From RGIG6374 sp045600965 (GTDB lineage: Bacteria > Bacteroidota > Bacteroidia > Bacteroidales > UBA932): 17,257 bases of DNA. Positions 7,301-14,536 of the stretch are shown one piece after another. The position numbers were made by a program, and so were the translations under genes. The DNA lies in the NCBI GenBank assembly GCA_045600965.1, contig JAZRYW010000046.1, positions 1 to 17,257 of the forward strand, given 5' to 3'. The notes below the pieces were generated by a model. It ran no database searches. It saw nothing but the letters and a program-made list of their open reading frames with translations, and was not told the DNA's origin. Each line of letters opens with the position of its first letter. Position 1 is the stretch's first letter.

Positions 7301-7813
7301 ATGATAACGAACGATATGCAAAAAGAAATAAACGGGCAGATCAACGCTGAACTCTGGTCTGCATACTTATACCTCGCAATGTCGCTTGACGCTGAGGCCA
7401 AGGCGCTCAAAGGTCTGGCGAACTGGTTCTTCATCCAATGGCTCGAGGAACAGGACCACGCGAGGATACTCCAGAACTATCTCGTTTCGAGGGGGGCGCG
7501 TGTCCTTCTCGAACCGATAGACGGAGTCCGCCAGCAGTGGCACAACCCTGTTGAAATGTTCGAGGACACTCTTGCCCACGAGGAGGACGTGACCTCGATG
7601 ATAGACAGTCTGGTCTCCCTTGCGCTCAAGGAAGGCGACTTCGCAACCCTCAGCAGGCTTCAGTGGTTTGTGGATGAACAGGTTGAGGAGGAGGATGCGG
7701 CAACATTGAAGCTCGAGGAGTTCAGAAGGGCGGGAAAGGACGAGAACGCCATCCGCCAGCTTGACCGCGAACTCGCCGAAAGGCGCTATTCCAAGCCGGA
7801 GCCGTTAAAATAA
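7301..7813 (+). CDS. ftnA: bacterial non-haem ferritin
   Basis: A 170-residue ferritin, close to the usual FtnA length. The ferroxidase residues fall at the same numbers as in E. coli FtnA: Glu17, Glu50, His53, Glu94, Gln127 and Glu130, with Tyr24 also present. The protein should form a 24-subunit shell that oxidises Fe(II) and stores it as a mineral in the cytoplasm. It lies 50 bp after the superoxide reductase-lipocalin gene. That gap has no TAnnTTTG box, so read-through from the LysR-controlled promoter is likely. The pairing makes sense, since superoxide reductase makes peroxide and ferritin removes the free Fe(II) that would react with it. An A-rich stretch, not a Shine-Dalgarno site, precedes the ATG. 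Confidence 0.95.
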   Translation: MITNDMQKEINGQINAELWSAYLYLAMSLDAEAKALKGLANWFFIQWLEEQDHARILQNYLVSRGARVLLEPIDGVRQQWHNPVEMFEDTLAHEEDVTSMIDSLVSLALKEGDFATLSRLQWFVDEQVEEEDAATLKLEEFRRAGKDENAIRQLDRELAERRYSKPEPLK

Positions 7814-7835
7814 GCGCTGACTGTCATACGGCGCG

Positions 7836-7861
7836 GAGGTCGACCCTTTTTAGTCGACCTC
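7836..7861. other. strong hairpin downstream of ferritin
   Basis: A perfect 9-bp stem (GAGGTCGAC/GTCGACCTC) has an 8-base loop that contains five T. It could end the ferritin transcript. The T run is in the loop and none follows the stem on either strand, so it is not a standard intrinsic terminator. It directly abuts the 33-bp repeat copy at 7862-7894. Confidence 0.6.
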
Positions 7862-7894
7862 TTCGCATTGTGACTGCATTGCGCGGAGAGAGCG
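7862..7894 (-). repeat. 33-bp direct repeat, copy 1: orphan tRNA-Ser 3' end
   Basis: Identical over 33 bp to 8055-8087. It holds the acceptor 3' strand, discriminator, edge of the T-stem and the 3' trailer of tRNA-Ser. Beyond the repeat the bases read (minus strand) GCGGGCAAATCCGC, which looks like a T-arm with small deletions. No D-arm or anticodon arm can be made out farther upstream, so it is a 3' fragment. Confidence 0.8.
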
Positions 7895-8029
7895 GATTTG
7901 CCCGCCTCCGGCGGCCACATCTCGGTTGTCCGTGAGCAGTCTCGATGCGAACGAAGCTGCGCTTCTCCTTTTGCGCCCCCGCTCCCGCCCTTACGTGAGC
8001 AAGCTCCCGACGGGCAGTTTCGTGAACGC

Positions 8030-8056
8030 AAAAATGCCGCACCCCGGTGCGGCATT
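8030..8056 (-). terminator. intrinsic terminator of tRNA-Ser
   Basis: On the minus strand, a 10-bp stem AATGCCGCAC/GTGCGGCATT with a 4-base loop is followed by a T run that begins in the stem. It lies about 20 bp after the tRNA 3' end. Confidence 0.85.
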
Positions 8057-8087
8057 CGCATTGTGACTGCATTGCGCGGAGAGAGCG
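8055..8087 (-). repeat. 33-bp direct repeat, copy 2: at the intact tRNA-Ser
   Basis: Same 33 bases as 7862-7894, with the starts 193 bp apart. This copy runs from the terminator stem through the trailer into the acceptor and T-stem of the functional tRNA. Confidence 0.85.
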
Positions 8088-8164
8088 AGATTCGAACTCG
8101 CGATACCCTTTGGAGGTACACACGCTTTCCAGGCGTGCCTCTTCAGCCACTCGAGCATCTCTCC
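8077..8164 (-). tRNA. tRNA-Ser (anticodon GGA)
   Basis: An 88-base class II tRNA. The acceptor stem GGAGAGA/TCTCTCC is perfect. The anticodon stem CACGC/GCGTG encloses CTGGAAA, giving anticodon GGA, which reads UCC and UCU. A long variable arm typical of tRNA-Ser follows, then T-stem GCGAG/CTCGC with TTCGAAT. The discriminator is G. CCA is not encoded. It has its own promoter (8175-8182) and terminator (8030-8056). Confidence 0.95.
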
Positions 8165-8174
8165 AATTGCGCTG

Positions 8175-8182
8175 CAAAAGTA
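8175..8182 (-). promoter_or_regulatory. -7 box for tRNA-Ser
   Basis: On the minus strand the bases read TACTTTTG (TAnnTTTG), with 10 bp between the box and the first base of the tRNA. Confidence 0.6.
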
Positions 8183-8194
8183 TAAAAAAAAAGT

Positions 8195-8202
8195 TATCTT
8201 TG
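8195..8202 (+). promoter_or_regulatory. -7 box for the 8236-8682 gene
   Basis: TATCTTTG, 33 bp before ATG 8236. A TTG at 8167-8169 is a little too far upstream for the usual spacing. It is divergent from the tRNA promoter, with the two boxes 12 bp apart. Confidence 0.6.
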
Positions 8203-8235
8203 CAACTTCAAGGAACAAACTGGAAAAAGTGGCCT

Positions 8236-8682
8236 ATGGCATACGGAATCAATCTGAATCTTCCCGAAGGATGGGACTCCAAGACAGTGACTTACAAGGA
8301 GGCCGGCGAGGAAATCACGCATTTGCAGGCATTCCTGCCCGACGACAGGATACAGTCCGACCTGGGAGCCATCGACATCTATGTCGGGCCTGTGCCCGAG
8401 GGCTCTTCCGCCGAGCAGGAGGCATACAATTCATACTGTGAGATGTTCGGCCGGGAGGCTGCCGACGAGGATGACGAGGCTCTTGTCGTATGGCCTTTCC
8501 AGGGGCACGAGGCTTTCGGATACGAGGCCCTGTGCGAGGACGATTCGCCGATGCGCTTTATGGCCGTCGAGCCGCTTCCCGGTGTCCTTGCCATCATCAC
8601 CGTCGCCTTCCGCAACGACCTCGGCCTTCAGAAGATGATACAGACAGTCGAGAAGGATCTGAGGATATCACAACAGCCTTAG
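8236..8682 (+). CDS. small acidic protein of unknown function
   Basis: A 148-residue protein that I do not recognise. It has no signal peptide and no membrane helix, and is acidic with a run of Asp/Glu near residue 79. It opens with NLPEGWD and alternates predicted strands and helices, ending in a helix (LQKMIQTVEKDLRIS). The pattern loosely recalls the Mog1/PsbP/DUF1795-type fold, but that is only an impression. The open frame extends upstream to 8047, but this part runs through the tRNA gene. ATG 8236 lies just after the -7 box at 8195-8202 and is the sensible start. Its 3' end overlaps the helicase gene tail-to-tail by 15 bp. Confidence 0.75.
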   Translation: MAYGINLNLPEGWDSKTVTYKEAGEEITHLQAFLPDDRIQSDLGAIDIYVGPVPEGSSAEQEAYNSYCEMFGREAADEDDEALVVWPFQGHEAFGYEALCEDDSPMRFMAVEPLPGVLAIITVAFRNDLGLQKMIQTVEKDLRISQQP

Positions 8683-11013
8683 TTTGGCGTATTTGAGCAG
8701 CAGTGTCTTGCGACCGCTCGCGTCGAAGTCCACTATCGCCTTCTGGTTCACCCCGGAGCCTTCCATTGTTATGATCGTGCCCGCCCCGAAGCGGTCGTGC
8801 TCGACGCGTTTCCCTACGGAGAGCATCGACACCGGGTCCGGTACGAACCCCAGGATGGGGGAGGGGGTGGCCGTCAAAGGTCTCGAGGGCGCAGTATGGG
8901 GACGCGGCGCGGTGACGGGGCGCTGCGCATAGCCGTGGGATGGCGCCGGCTTGGGAGCGCGTTCCCCGCCGGGGACGTCCGCTTCGAAATACTGCGGATC
9001 TATCTCCCTGAGGAACCTGCTCGGAGGGTTGCTCTGGTGCTGTCCCCATTTGAACCTGGAGCGGCTGTGCGACATAGTGACGCATTTTCTGGCCCTTGTG
9101 ATGGCCACATAGCAGAGCCGGCGCTCTTCCTCGACCTCCCTTTCGTCCGCCCCCTGCGAGGGGAAGAGGTTCTCCTCCATACCGGCCACATAGACATAGG
9201 GATATTCAAGCCCCTTGGACGAGTGTATGGTCATCAGGGTGATGCGGTTGTTGGTCTCGCCGTCCTGCCGGTCCTCCTTCTCCACCTCGCTGAGCAGGGA
9301 TACGTTCTCGAGGTAGTCGCAGAGGGTGACGGGGGCTGTCTCGCCGGGTGTCACCGCCACGCTGCCGTCTCCCTTCACTTCGCTCTCCTGCAGGCGCATA
9401 TCCGATTCGTCCTCGCAGTATTCCTTCACCGAGTTGAGCAGTTCCTCAATGTTCTCCAGCCTTGCCTGGCCTTCGAAGCTGTTGTCGGCCTTGAGGGAGA
9501 GATAGTAGCCGCTGCGGTTGGCCGTCTCCACGGCAAGCTCGTATGCCTCAGTGCTTTCCGCGCGCGACGAGAGCTCCGTTATGATGGAGGTGAACTCGTG
9601 GAACTTTGCGGCCGTGGCTCCGCGCAGGCCTGCCGCGGCAAGCTCATCCGCCGTGAGACCGGCCGTGTCGAACAGGGAGTATCCACGGGCTGAGGCCATT
9701 TCCGAGAGCCTGCCGAGGGAGGTGTCGCCTATGCCCCTCGCGGGCACGTTTATCACCCTGCGGAAGGCTTCGTCGTCGCGCGGATTCACCACCAGCCTGA
9801 AGTAGCACATCATATCCTTCACCTCGGCGCGGTCGTAGAACGAATGTCCGGCGTAGATGCGGTAGGGGAGGTTCCTGCGGCGCAGGGCGTCCTCTATCGC
9901 GCGGGACTGGGCGTTGGTGCGGTAGAGCACCACGAAATCCTCATACTGCGCCTTGTCGCGGTAAATCTTCATCACTATGTCGGACGCTATCATAAAGCCT
10001 TCGTCCTGCTCCGTCATAGCGGTCAGCAGGCCTATCCTCTCTCCGGGGCCGGCAGTTGAGAAACATTCCTTGGGGATGCGGCCCCTGTTCTTGGATATGA
10101 GCGAATTGGCCGCTTCGACTATGGTGCTTGTGGAGCGGTAGTTGCGCTCCAGACGCACCAGACGGGCATCGGGGTAGTCCTTCCTGAAGTTGAGTATGTT
10201 CTCTATCTTGGCCCCGCGGAAGCCGTAGATGCTCTGGGAGTCGTCGCCCACCACGCAGATGTTCCTGTGAACTGCGGCCAGCTTCTTGAGTATCAGATAC
10301 TGGGAGTAGTTGGTGTCCTGGTATTCATCCACGAATATGTAGCGGAAACGGGAACGCACAGTTTCGAGCGCGTCTGGGAAGTCGCGAAAGAGGATGTTGG
10401 TGACCATCAGCAGGTCGTCGAAATCCATCGCGCCGGCCTGGCGGCACTTGCGGCAGTAGAGTTCGTATATGTCGCAGATGCGGCCCTTGCGGTTCTGTAT
10501 ATCGCTCTGCATCACCTCGCTGCTGGCCTTGTAGCCCTGAGGGGTGAGAAGGTTGTTCTTGGCAAGCGATATGCGGTTCTGGACCTCGTTGGGCTTGTAG
10601 ACCTTCTCATCCAGTTCGAGCTCCCTGATGCACTGGCGAACCGCGCTGCGCGAGTCGGACTGGTCGTAGATGGTGAACGACTGCGGATATCCCAGAACTT
10701 CGGCGAATTCGCGCAGGAACCTCACGAACACGGAGTGGAAAGTCCCCATCACTATCCTGCCCGCAACCCTTTCACCCACCATCGCGCCTATGCGCTCCTT
10801 CATCTCGCCGGCGGCCTTCTTCGTGAAGGTGAGAGCCAGCACCTGGCGCGGCTCGATGCCGTGCGCGAGGAGGTTGGCGATGCGGCAGGTGAGGACCTTC
10901 GTCTTGCCTGAACCTGCGCCCGCTATGATAAGTGACGGTCCTTCAATGTGTTCCACCGCCTCTGCCTGAGCCGGATTCAACCCTTCGAAAATCTTGTTCA
11001 CGCTGTCGTTCAT
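8668..11013 (-). CDS. UvrD/PcrA-type superfamily 1 DNA helicase
   Basis: A 781-residue 3'-5' DNA helicase for repair and replication-conflict processing. In order: Q-motif Gln16, Walker A AGAGSGKT (31-38), motif Ia TFTKKAAGEM, Walker B VDEYQD (228-233), motif III GDDSQSIYGFRGA, motif IV RLERNYRST, motif V TIHSSKGLEYPYV and motif VI EERRLCYVAITRA. A Pro-rich linker (KPAPSHGYAQRPV onward) leads to the PcrA-type C-terminal module (GKRVEHDRFGAGTI, then VDFDASGRKTLLLKYAKLRLL). The frame can start at TTG 11022, but that codon lies inside the -7 box, so ATG 11013 is chosen. The members I know from this phylum are annotated UvrD or PcrA interchangeably. The gene ends 15 bp inside the convergent small gene. 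Confidence 0.95.
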   Translation of the reverse strand: MNDSVNKIFEGLNPAQAEAVEHIEGPSLIIAGAGSGKTKVLTCRIANLLAHGIEPRQVLALTFTKKAAGEMKERIGAMVGERVAGRIVMGTFHSVFVRFLREFAEVLGYPQSFTIYDQSDSRSAVRQCIRELELDEKVYKPNEVQNRISLAKNNLLTPQGYKASSEVMQSDIQNRKGRICDIYELYCRKCRQAGAMDFDDLLMVTNILFRDFPDALETVRSRFRYIFVDEYQDTNYSQYLILKKLAAVHRNICVVGDDSQSIYGFRGAKIENILNFRKDYPDARLVRLERNYRSTSTIVEAANSLISKNRGRIPKECFSTAGPGERIGLLTAMTEQDEGFMIASDIVMKIYRDKAQYEDFVVLYRTNAQSRAIEDALRRRNLPYRIYAGHSFYDRAEVKDMMCYFRLVVNPRDDEAFRRVINVPARGIGDTSLGRLSEMASARGYSLFDTAGLTADELAAAGLRGATAAKFHEFTSIITELSSRAESTEAYELAVETANRSGYYLSLKADNSFEGQARLENIEELLNSVKEYCEDESDMRLQESEVKGDGSVAVTPGETAPVTLCDYLENVSLLSEVEKEDRQDGETNNRITLMTIHSSKGLEYPYVYVAGMEENLFPSQGADEREVEEERRLCYVAITRARKCVTMSHSRSRFKWGQHQSNPPSRFLREIDPQYFEADVPGGERAPKPAPSHGYAQRPVTAPRPHTAPSRPLTATPSPILGFVPDPVSMLSVGKRVEHDRFGAGTIITMEGSGVNQKAIVDFDASGRKTLLLKYAKLRLL

Positions 11014-11019
11014 AATGTG

Positions 11020-11027
11020 CAAAACTA
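11020..11027 (-). promoter_or_regulatory. -7 box for the UvrD/PcrA helicase
   Basis: On the minus strand the bases read TAGTTTTG, 6 bp upstream of ATG 11013, so the mRNA is nearly leaderless. TTG on the minus strand at 11046-11048 with an 18-bp spacer may be the -33 element. The box placement rules out the TTG start at 11022. Confidence 0.6.
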
Positions 11028-11084
11028 CTCACGAAATATTGAAAACAAAAGCCTCGGAAGGGATTTTTTGTTGAATATTATGTT

Positions 11085-11092
11085 TATCTTTG
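11085..11092 (+). promoter_or_regulatory. -7 box for the nqr operon
   Basis: TATCTTTG, 33 bp upstream of ATG 11126. A T-rich stretch ending in TTG (11064-11070) lies upstream, but its spacing (14 bp) is shorter than usual. It is divergent from the helicase promoter. No other such box was seen before nqrB-nqrF, so one transcript for all six genes is likely. Confidence 0.65.
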
Positions 11093-11125
11093 CGGCCGTT
11101 GAAATTCTCTTATATCAATATATCT

Positions 11126-12478
11126 ATGTCAGAAAGCATCAAGATCAAAAGAGGCCTGAACATCCCCATCAAGGGAGAGGCCTCCAGAGAAGTTTCCAAG
11201 GATGTTTTCTCCGAAATCGTGGCCATAAAGCCCACCGACTTCCGCGGTGTGGTTCCCAGACTCCTCGTGGACGAAGGGGACGTCGTCAAGGCAGGCTCGC
11301 CCCTGTTCTGCGACAAGAACAACCAGTCGGTGTTCTTCACCTCCCCGGTAAGCGGTGTCGTGGAGCAGGTGGTACGCGGTGAAAAGAGAAAACTCCTCGC
11401 TGTCCGCGTGAAGGCCGACAGGGAGATTTCCTACGAAAAATTCGATGTTCCCGCCAATCCCGGCAGGGAGCAGGTAACCGATCTGATGATGAAGAGCGGT
11501 CTGTGGCCCGCACTTATCCAGCGCCCCTACGGCGTGACGGCCGATGCAGGCAAGGCCCCCAAGGCAATCTTCATCTCAGGATTCAACACAGCCCCTATGG
11601 CTGCTGATCTCGAATTCACCCTCAAGGACGAGTTCGCAAACATTCAGAAAGGCATCGAAGTGCTCGGCAAGCTCACTGACGGCGGAGTCCATCTCAGCCT
11701 CTGCAAGTCGAACTGCGCCGACACCGGTTTCCATAAGCTCAAGGGCGCCGTCATCCACATCTTCGAAGGCCCGCATCCCGCAGGCAACGTCGGTGTCCAG
11801 ATCAACCGCATCTCACCCATCGCCAAGGGCCAGACAGTATGGACCGTGGATTTCGTCCACGTGGCTATGATAGGCCGCCTGTTCAACAACGGCATCTACG
11901 ATGCGCGCAAGACGGTCGCCGTCACCGGCCCCGCCGCGAAGAACCCTTCATACGTCAGGTGCGTCTCCGGTATGCAGATGTCCTGCATCGCTGAATACGC
12001 CGACGCCTCGAAGGGCGAGCTCCGCATAGTCAGCGGTGACGTCCTCACAGGTCAGGCCGTGGGACCTGACGGTTTCCTCGGATTCTTCGACGACCAGGTG
12101 TCAATCCTCGCCGAAGGCCACTACTACGAGATGTTCGGATGGTGCAAGCCGCTGCGTCTCAAGAAATTCACCTTCTCCCGCACGTATCCCAGCTTCCTCT
12201 GCACAAAGAAGCGCTATGAGATGGATACCAACGAGAACGGAGGTCAGCGCGCGTTCCTGATGAACGACGTTTACCGCAAGGTGTTCCCTATGGACATCTA
12301 CGCCCTTCAGCTCTTCAAGGCCTGCCTGGCCGGCGACATCGACAGGATGGAGCAGCTCGGCATCTATGAAGTGCTCGAGGAGGACGTTGCACTCTGCGAA
12401 TATGTATGCCCCTCGAAGGTTGATATTCAGGAGATTGTCCGCAAGGGTTTCGATACAATGTTGAAGGAAATGGCATAA
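11126..12478 (+). CDS. nqrA: Na+-translocating NADH:quinone reductase subunit A
   Basis: A 450-residue protein, the usual NqrA length. It starts with the family N-terminus IKIKRGLNIPIKGEA and includes the biotinyl/lipoyl-like hairpin region (LLVDEGDVVKAGSPLFCDK, PVSGVVEQV) shared with RnfC-type proteins. It ends with the CEYVC motif (Cys424, Cys428) and PSKVDIQEIVRKGFD. NqrA is the peripheral cytoplasmic subunit and takes part in ubiquinone or menaquinone reduction together with NqrB. The frame is open upstream to 11090, but only ATG 11126 gives the family start, and residues before it would fall in the leader. First gene of nqrABCDEF; nqrB follows after 11 bp. There is no Shine-Dalgarno site. 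Confidence 0.97.
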   Translation: MSESIKIKRGLNIPIKGEASREVSKDVFSEIVAIKPTDFRGVVPRLLVDEGDVVKAGSPLFCDKNNQSVFFTSPVSGVVEQVVRGEKRKLLAVRVKADREISYEKFDVPANPGREQVTDLMMKSGLWPALIQRPYGVTADAGKAPKAIFISGFNTAPMAADLEFTLKDEFANIQKGIEVLGKLTDGGVHLSLCKSNCADTGFHKLKGAVIHIFEGPHPAGNVGVQINRISPIAKGQTVWTVDFVHVAMIGRLFNNGIYDARKTVAVTGPAAKNPSYVRCVSGMQMSCIAEYADASKGELRIVSGDVLTGQAVGPDGFLGFFDDQVSILAEGHYYEMFGWCKPLRLKKFTFSRTYPSFLCTKKRYEMDTNENGGQRAFLMNDVYRKVFPMDIYALQLFKACLAGDIDRMEQLGIYEVLEEDVALCEYVCPSKVDIQEIVRKGFDTMLKEMA

Positions 12479-12489
12479 GACATAGGACT

Positions 12490-13647
12490 ATGGGACTCAG
12501 AAAACTCGCAGAAAAACTTGAACCGACCTTCTCCAAGGGCGGCAAGCTCGGTTGGCTGCATTCTACCTACGATGCATTCGACACTTTTATGTTCGTGCCT
12601 GACCGTGTGACACGCAAGGGCTGCACGCACGTCAAGGACTGCGTCGACCTCAAGCGCATACTGATCATCGTCGTGCTCGCTATGGTTCCCGCGCTGCTCT
12701 TCGGTATCTGGAACCTCGGCTACCAGCACAACATCGCCTTCGGCCTCGGCTGGGACTTCTGGCAGATGGTATGGTACGGCTTCGTGAAGATCATACCCCT
12801 CTACCTCGTATCCTACGTCGTCGGCCTGGGCATCGAATTCGCTTCGGCGCAGATCAAGGGCCACGAAGTGAGCGAGGGCTACCTCGTATCCGGCTTCCTC
12901 ATCCCCCTGATCGTCCCCGTGGACGTTCCCTGGTGGATGCTCGCCGTAGCAACCGCCTTCGCGGTGATTTTCGCCAAGGAAGTGTTCGGCGGCACCGGTA
13001 TGAACATCTGGAACCCCGCGCTCATCGCGCGCGCATTCCTGTTCTTCTCCTACCCCAGCAAGATGTCGGGCGACTACGTCTGGGTGGGCGGCCTCGAAAG
13101 GGCCGTCAACGGTGACGGCGCTCCCTGGCAGATGGGCGGCGGCCTGGTTGACGGATTCTCCGGAGCAACCCCGCTCTCGGCCGGGATGGGCAATCTCACG
13201 GACTGGAACCTCTTCCTGGGCAACATTCCCGGAGCAGTCGGTGAGACCTCAGTCATCGCCATACTCATCGGCGCGCTGATTCTCATCGCCACCGGTGTGG
13301 CAAGCTGGAAGATTATGGTCTCCTCAGTTGCCGGCGCCCTGCTTGTGGGCTGGATCGGAACCGCCTGCGGCGCGACTGACGTGCTCTGCTGGCAGCAGCT
13401 TCTTCTCGGCGGATTCGCCTTCGGTACCGTATTTATGGCCACAGACCCCGTCACCTCGGCCCAGACCGAGTGCGGCAAGTGGATATACGGCTTCCTCGTA
13501 GGTGCCCTCTGCATCACGGTGCGCCTCTTCAACCCCGGCTATGCCGAAGGTATGATGCTCGCCATCCTGCTTATGAACACCTTCGCACCTCTGATCGACC
13601 ACTGCGTCATTCAGTCCAACGTTAAAAAGAGAATGAGGAGGGCTTAG
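12490..13647 (+). CDS. nqrB: Na+-translocating NADH:quinone reductase subunit B
   Basis: A 385-residue integral membrane subunit with about ten hydrophobic segments, related to RnfD. The flavin attachment motif DxxSGAT is at 221-227, so Thr227 should carry covalent FMN added by ApbE. The segment GGTGMNIWNPALIARAFLFF and the late GFAFGTVFMATDPVT are typical of the family. NqrB forms the main Na+ path and quinone site. It sits 11 bp after nqrA and 1 bp before nqrC. No Shine-Dalgarno site precedes its ATG. Confidence 0.97.
   Translation: MGLRKLAEKLEPTFSKGGKLGWLHSTYDAFDTFMFVPDRVTRKGCTHVKDCVDLKRILIIVVLAMVPALLFGIWNLGYQHNIAFGLGWDFWQMVWYGFVKIIPLYLVSYVVGLGIEFASAQIKGHEVSEGYLVSGFLIPLIVPVDVPWWMLAVATAFAVIFAKEVFGGTGMNIWNPALIARAFLFFSYPSKMSGDYVWVGGLERAVNGDGAPWQMGGGLVDGFSGATPLSAGMGNLTDWNLFLGNIPGAVGETSVIAILIGALILIATGVASWKIMVSSVAGALLVGWIGTACGATDVLCWQQLLLGGFAFGTVFMATDPVTSAQTECGKWIYGFLVGALCITVRLFNPGYAEGMMLAILLMNTFAPLIDHCVIQSNVKKRMRRA
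13637..13642 (+). promoter_or_regulatory. Shine-Dalgarno site of nqrC
   Basis: GGAGGG lies inside the last codons of nqrB, 6 bases before ATG 13649. It is a canonical site, which is uncommon in this phylum, and suggests coupled translation across the 1-bp junction. Confidence 0.65.
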
Positions 13648-13648
13648 T

Positions 13649-14533
13649 ATGAATACAAACAGCAACGTTTATACAGTTATCTACACGACGGCCATCGTCG
13701 TTGTCGTGGCAGCCGTGCTGGCATTCGCCTCAATGTCGCTCAAGCCTTTGCAGGAAGCGAACATCAAGGCCGAAACCATCAGCCAGATGCTTGCAGCCGC
13801 ACAGTTCTCATCCAAGGAAGAGCTCTCCAAACTCGGTAACGACCGGATTCTGGCGATGTATTCCGAGAACGTGAAGGCCGCCTATACCATCGATGCCGAG
13901 GGCAGGAAGAACGGTGAACTCGAAACCGAGGCCGACGGCATCGAACTCATAGACAACCTCAAGGCCCAGAACACCGCCATACGCAATCACGGCGAAGTCA
14001 CCCTTCCCGTCTACGTGTTCACCAAGGACGGGCAGGACATCACCGTCATCCCCGTTTACGGCGCGGGTCTCTGGGGCCCCATCTGGGGTTATCTGGCATT
14101 CGACGCAAACCTTGACCGCATAGTGGGCGCATACTTCGACCACGAAAGCGAGACCCCCGGCCTCGGCGCGAAGATCAAGGATGAAGCGTGGTTCCGTGAA
14201 CAGTTTGCAGGCAAGAAGGCCGATTTCAACGCCGAGAAGCATTTCTCCATCGTCAAGGGCGGCGCTCCCGAGGGCAGCCTGAGCGCGGTTGACGCCATCA
14301 CCGGCGCGACAATGACCGGCAACGGCCTGGATGCCGCCATCAACACCTGGCTCTCAGCCTACAAGCCCTATTTCGAGATAATGGGCTCGGCCCTCGCAAC
14401 GGACAGCTGCTGCTGCGGCCACGAAGGAGATGAGTGCTGCGGTCACGAAGGTGAGCAGTGCTGCGGCCACGAAGGAGATGAGTGCTGCGGTCACGAAGGC
14501 AATTGTGAAAAACATAACAAGATGGAGGAGTAG
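13649..14533 (+). CDS. nqrC: Na+-translocating NADH:quinone reductase subunit C with Cys/His-repeat tail
   Basis: A 294-residue protein, longer than the roughly 230-260 residues usual for NqrC. Residues 8-30 form the single N-terminal membrane helix. The FMN domain follows, with DAITGAT (215-221) placing covalent FMN on Thr221. LGAKIKDEAWFREQF and GLWGPIWGYLAFD are family landmarks. After about residue 250 comes an added tail: Cys254 and then CCGHEGDE, CCGHEGEQ, CCGHEGDE, CCGHEG (255-284) and NCEKH. In all it holds 10 Cys and 5 His, well suited to binding metal. The known NqrC topology would put this tail outside the cytoplasmic membrane. Its DNA is a 24-bp tandem repeat (14411-14500). The body of the protein is certain; the role of the tail is unknown. 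Confidence 0.96.
   Translation: MNTNSNVYTVIYTTAIVVVVAAVLAFASMSLKPLQEANIKAETISQMLAAAQFSSKEELSKLGNDRILAMYSENVKAAYTIDAEGRKNGELETEADGIELIDNLKAQNTAIRNHGEVTLPVYVFTKDGQDITVIPVYGAGLWGPIWGYLAFDANLDRIVGAYFDHESETPGLGAKIKDEAWFREQFAGKKADFNAEKHFSIVKGGAPEGSLSAVDAITGATMTGNGLDAAINTWLSAYKPYFEIMGSALATDSCCCGHEGDECCGHEGEQCCGHEGDECCGHEGNCEKHNKMEE
14411..14500 (+). repeat. 24-bp tandem repeat encoding CCGHEG units in nqrC
   Basis: There are three full 24-bp units (14411-14434, 14435-14458, 14459-14482) and a partial fourth (14483-14500), all in frame. Units 1 and 3 are identical. Units 2 and 4 match over their first 17 bases and differ from 1 and 3 by a GGT for GGC codon, so the array looks like a 48-bp duplication of an older 24-bp one. 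Confidence 0.93.
14524..14528 (+). promoter_or_regulatory. Shine-Dalgarno site of nqrD
   Basis: GGAGG, 8 bases before ATG 14537, formed by the final Met-Glu-Glu codons of nqrC. This couples nqrD translation to the end of the Cys-rich tail of nqrC. Confidence 0.65.
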
Positions 14534-14536
14534 GAT

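Larger units (their letters stand above)
7814..8235. other. gene-poor stretch carrying tRNA-Ser and duplicated tRNA 3' end
   Basis: There is no protein gene between ferritin and the ATG at 8236. The stretch holds, in order: a 26-bp hairpin (7836-7861), repeat copy 1 (7862-7894), about 160 bp of unexplained GC-rich sequence with a small CCGCC/GGCGG hairpin, the tRNA terminator (8030-8056), repeat copy 2 with tRNA-Ser (8055-8164), and two divergent promoters (8175-8202). The open frames that cross it are accidental. Confidence 0.8.

Noticed and set aside
8047..8235. Upstream extension of the 8236-8682 gene
   Set aside because: It runs through the antisense strand of tRNA-Ser and over two promoters; nothing in it looks coded.
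8797..10911. Plus-strand frames opposite the helicase
   Set aside because: They are shadows of the GC-rich helicase gene with no promoter or family motif.
11014..11022. TTG start of the helicase at 11022
   Set aside because: The TTG is part of the TAGTTTTG -7 box, so it would not be in the mRNA; ATG 11013 is used.
14411..14500. Possible CRISPR-like array
   Set aside because: The repeats are contiguous, in frame inside nqrC and lack spacers; they are a coding tandem repeat.
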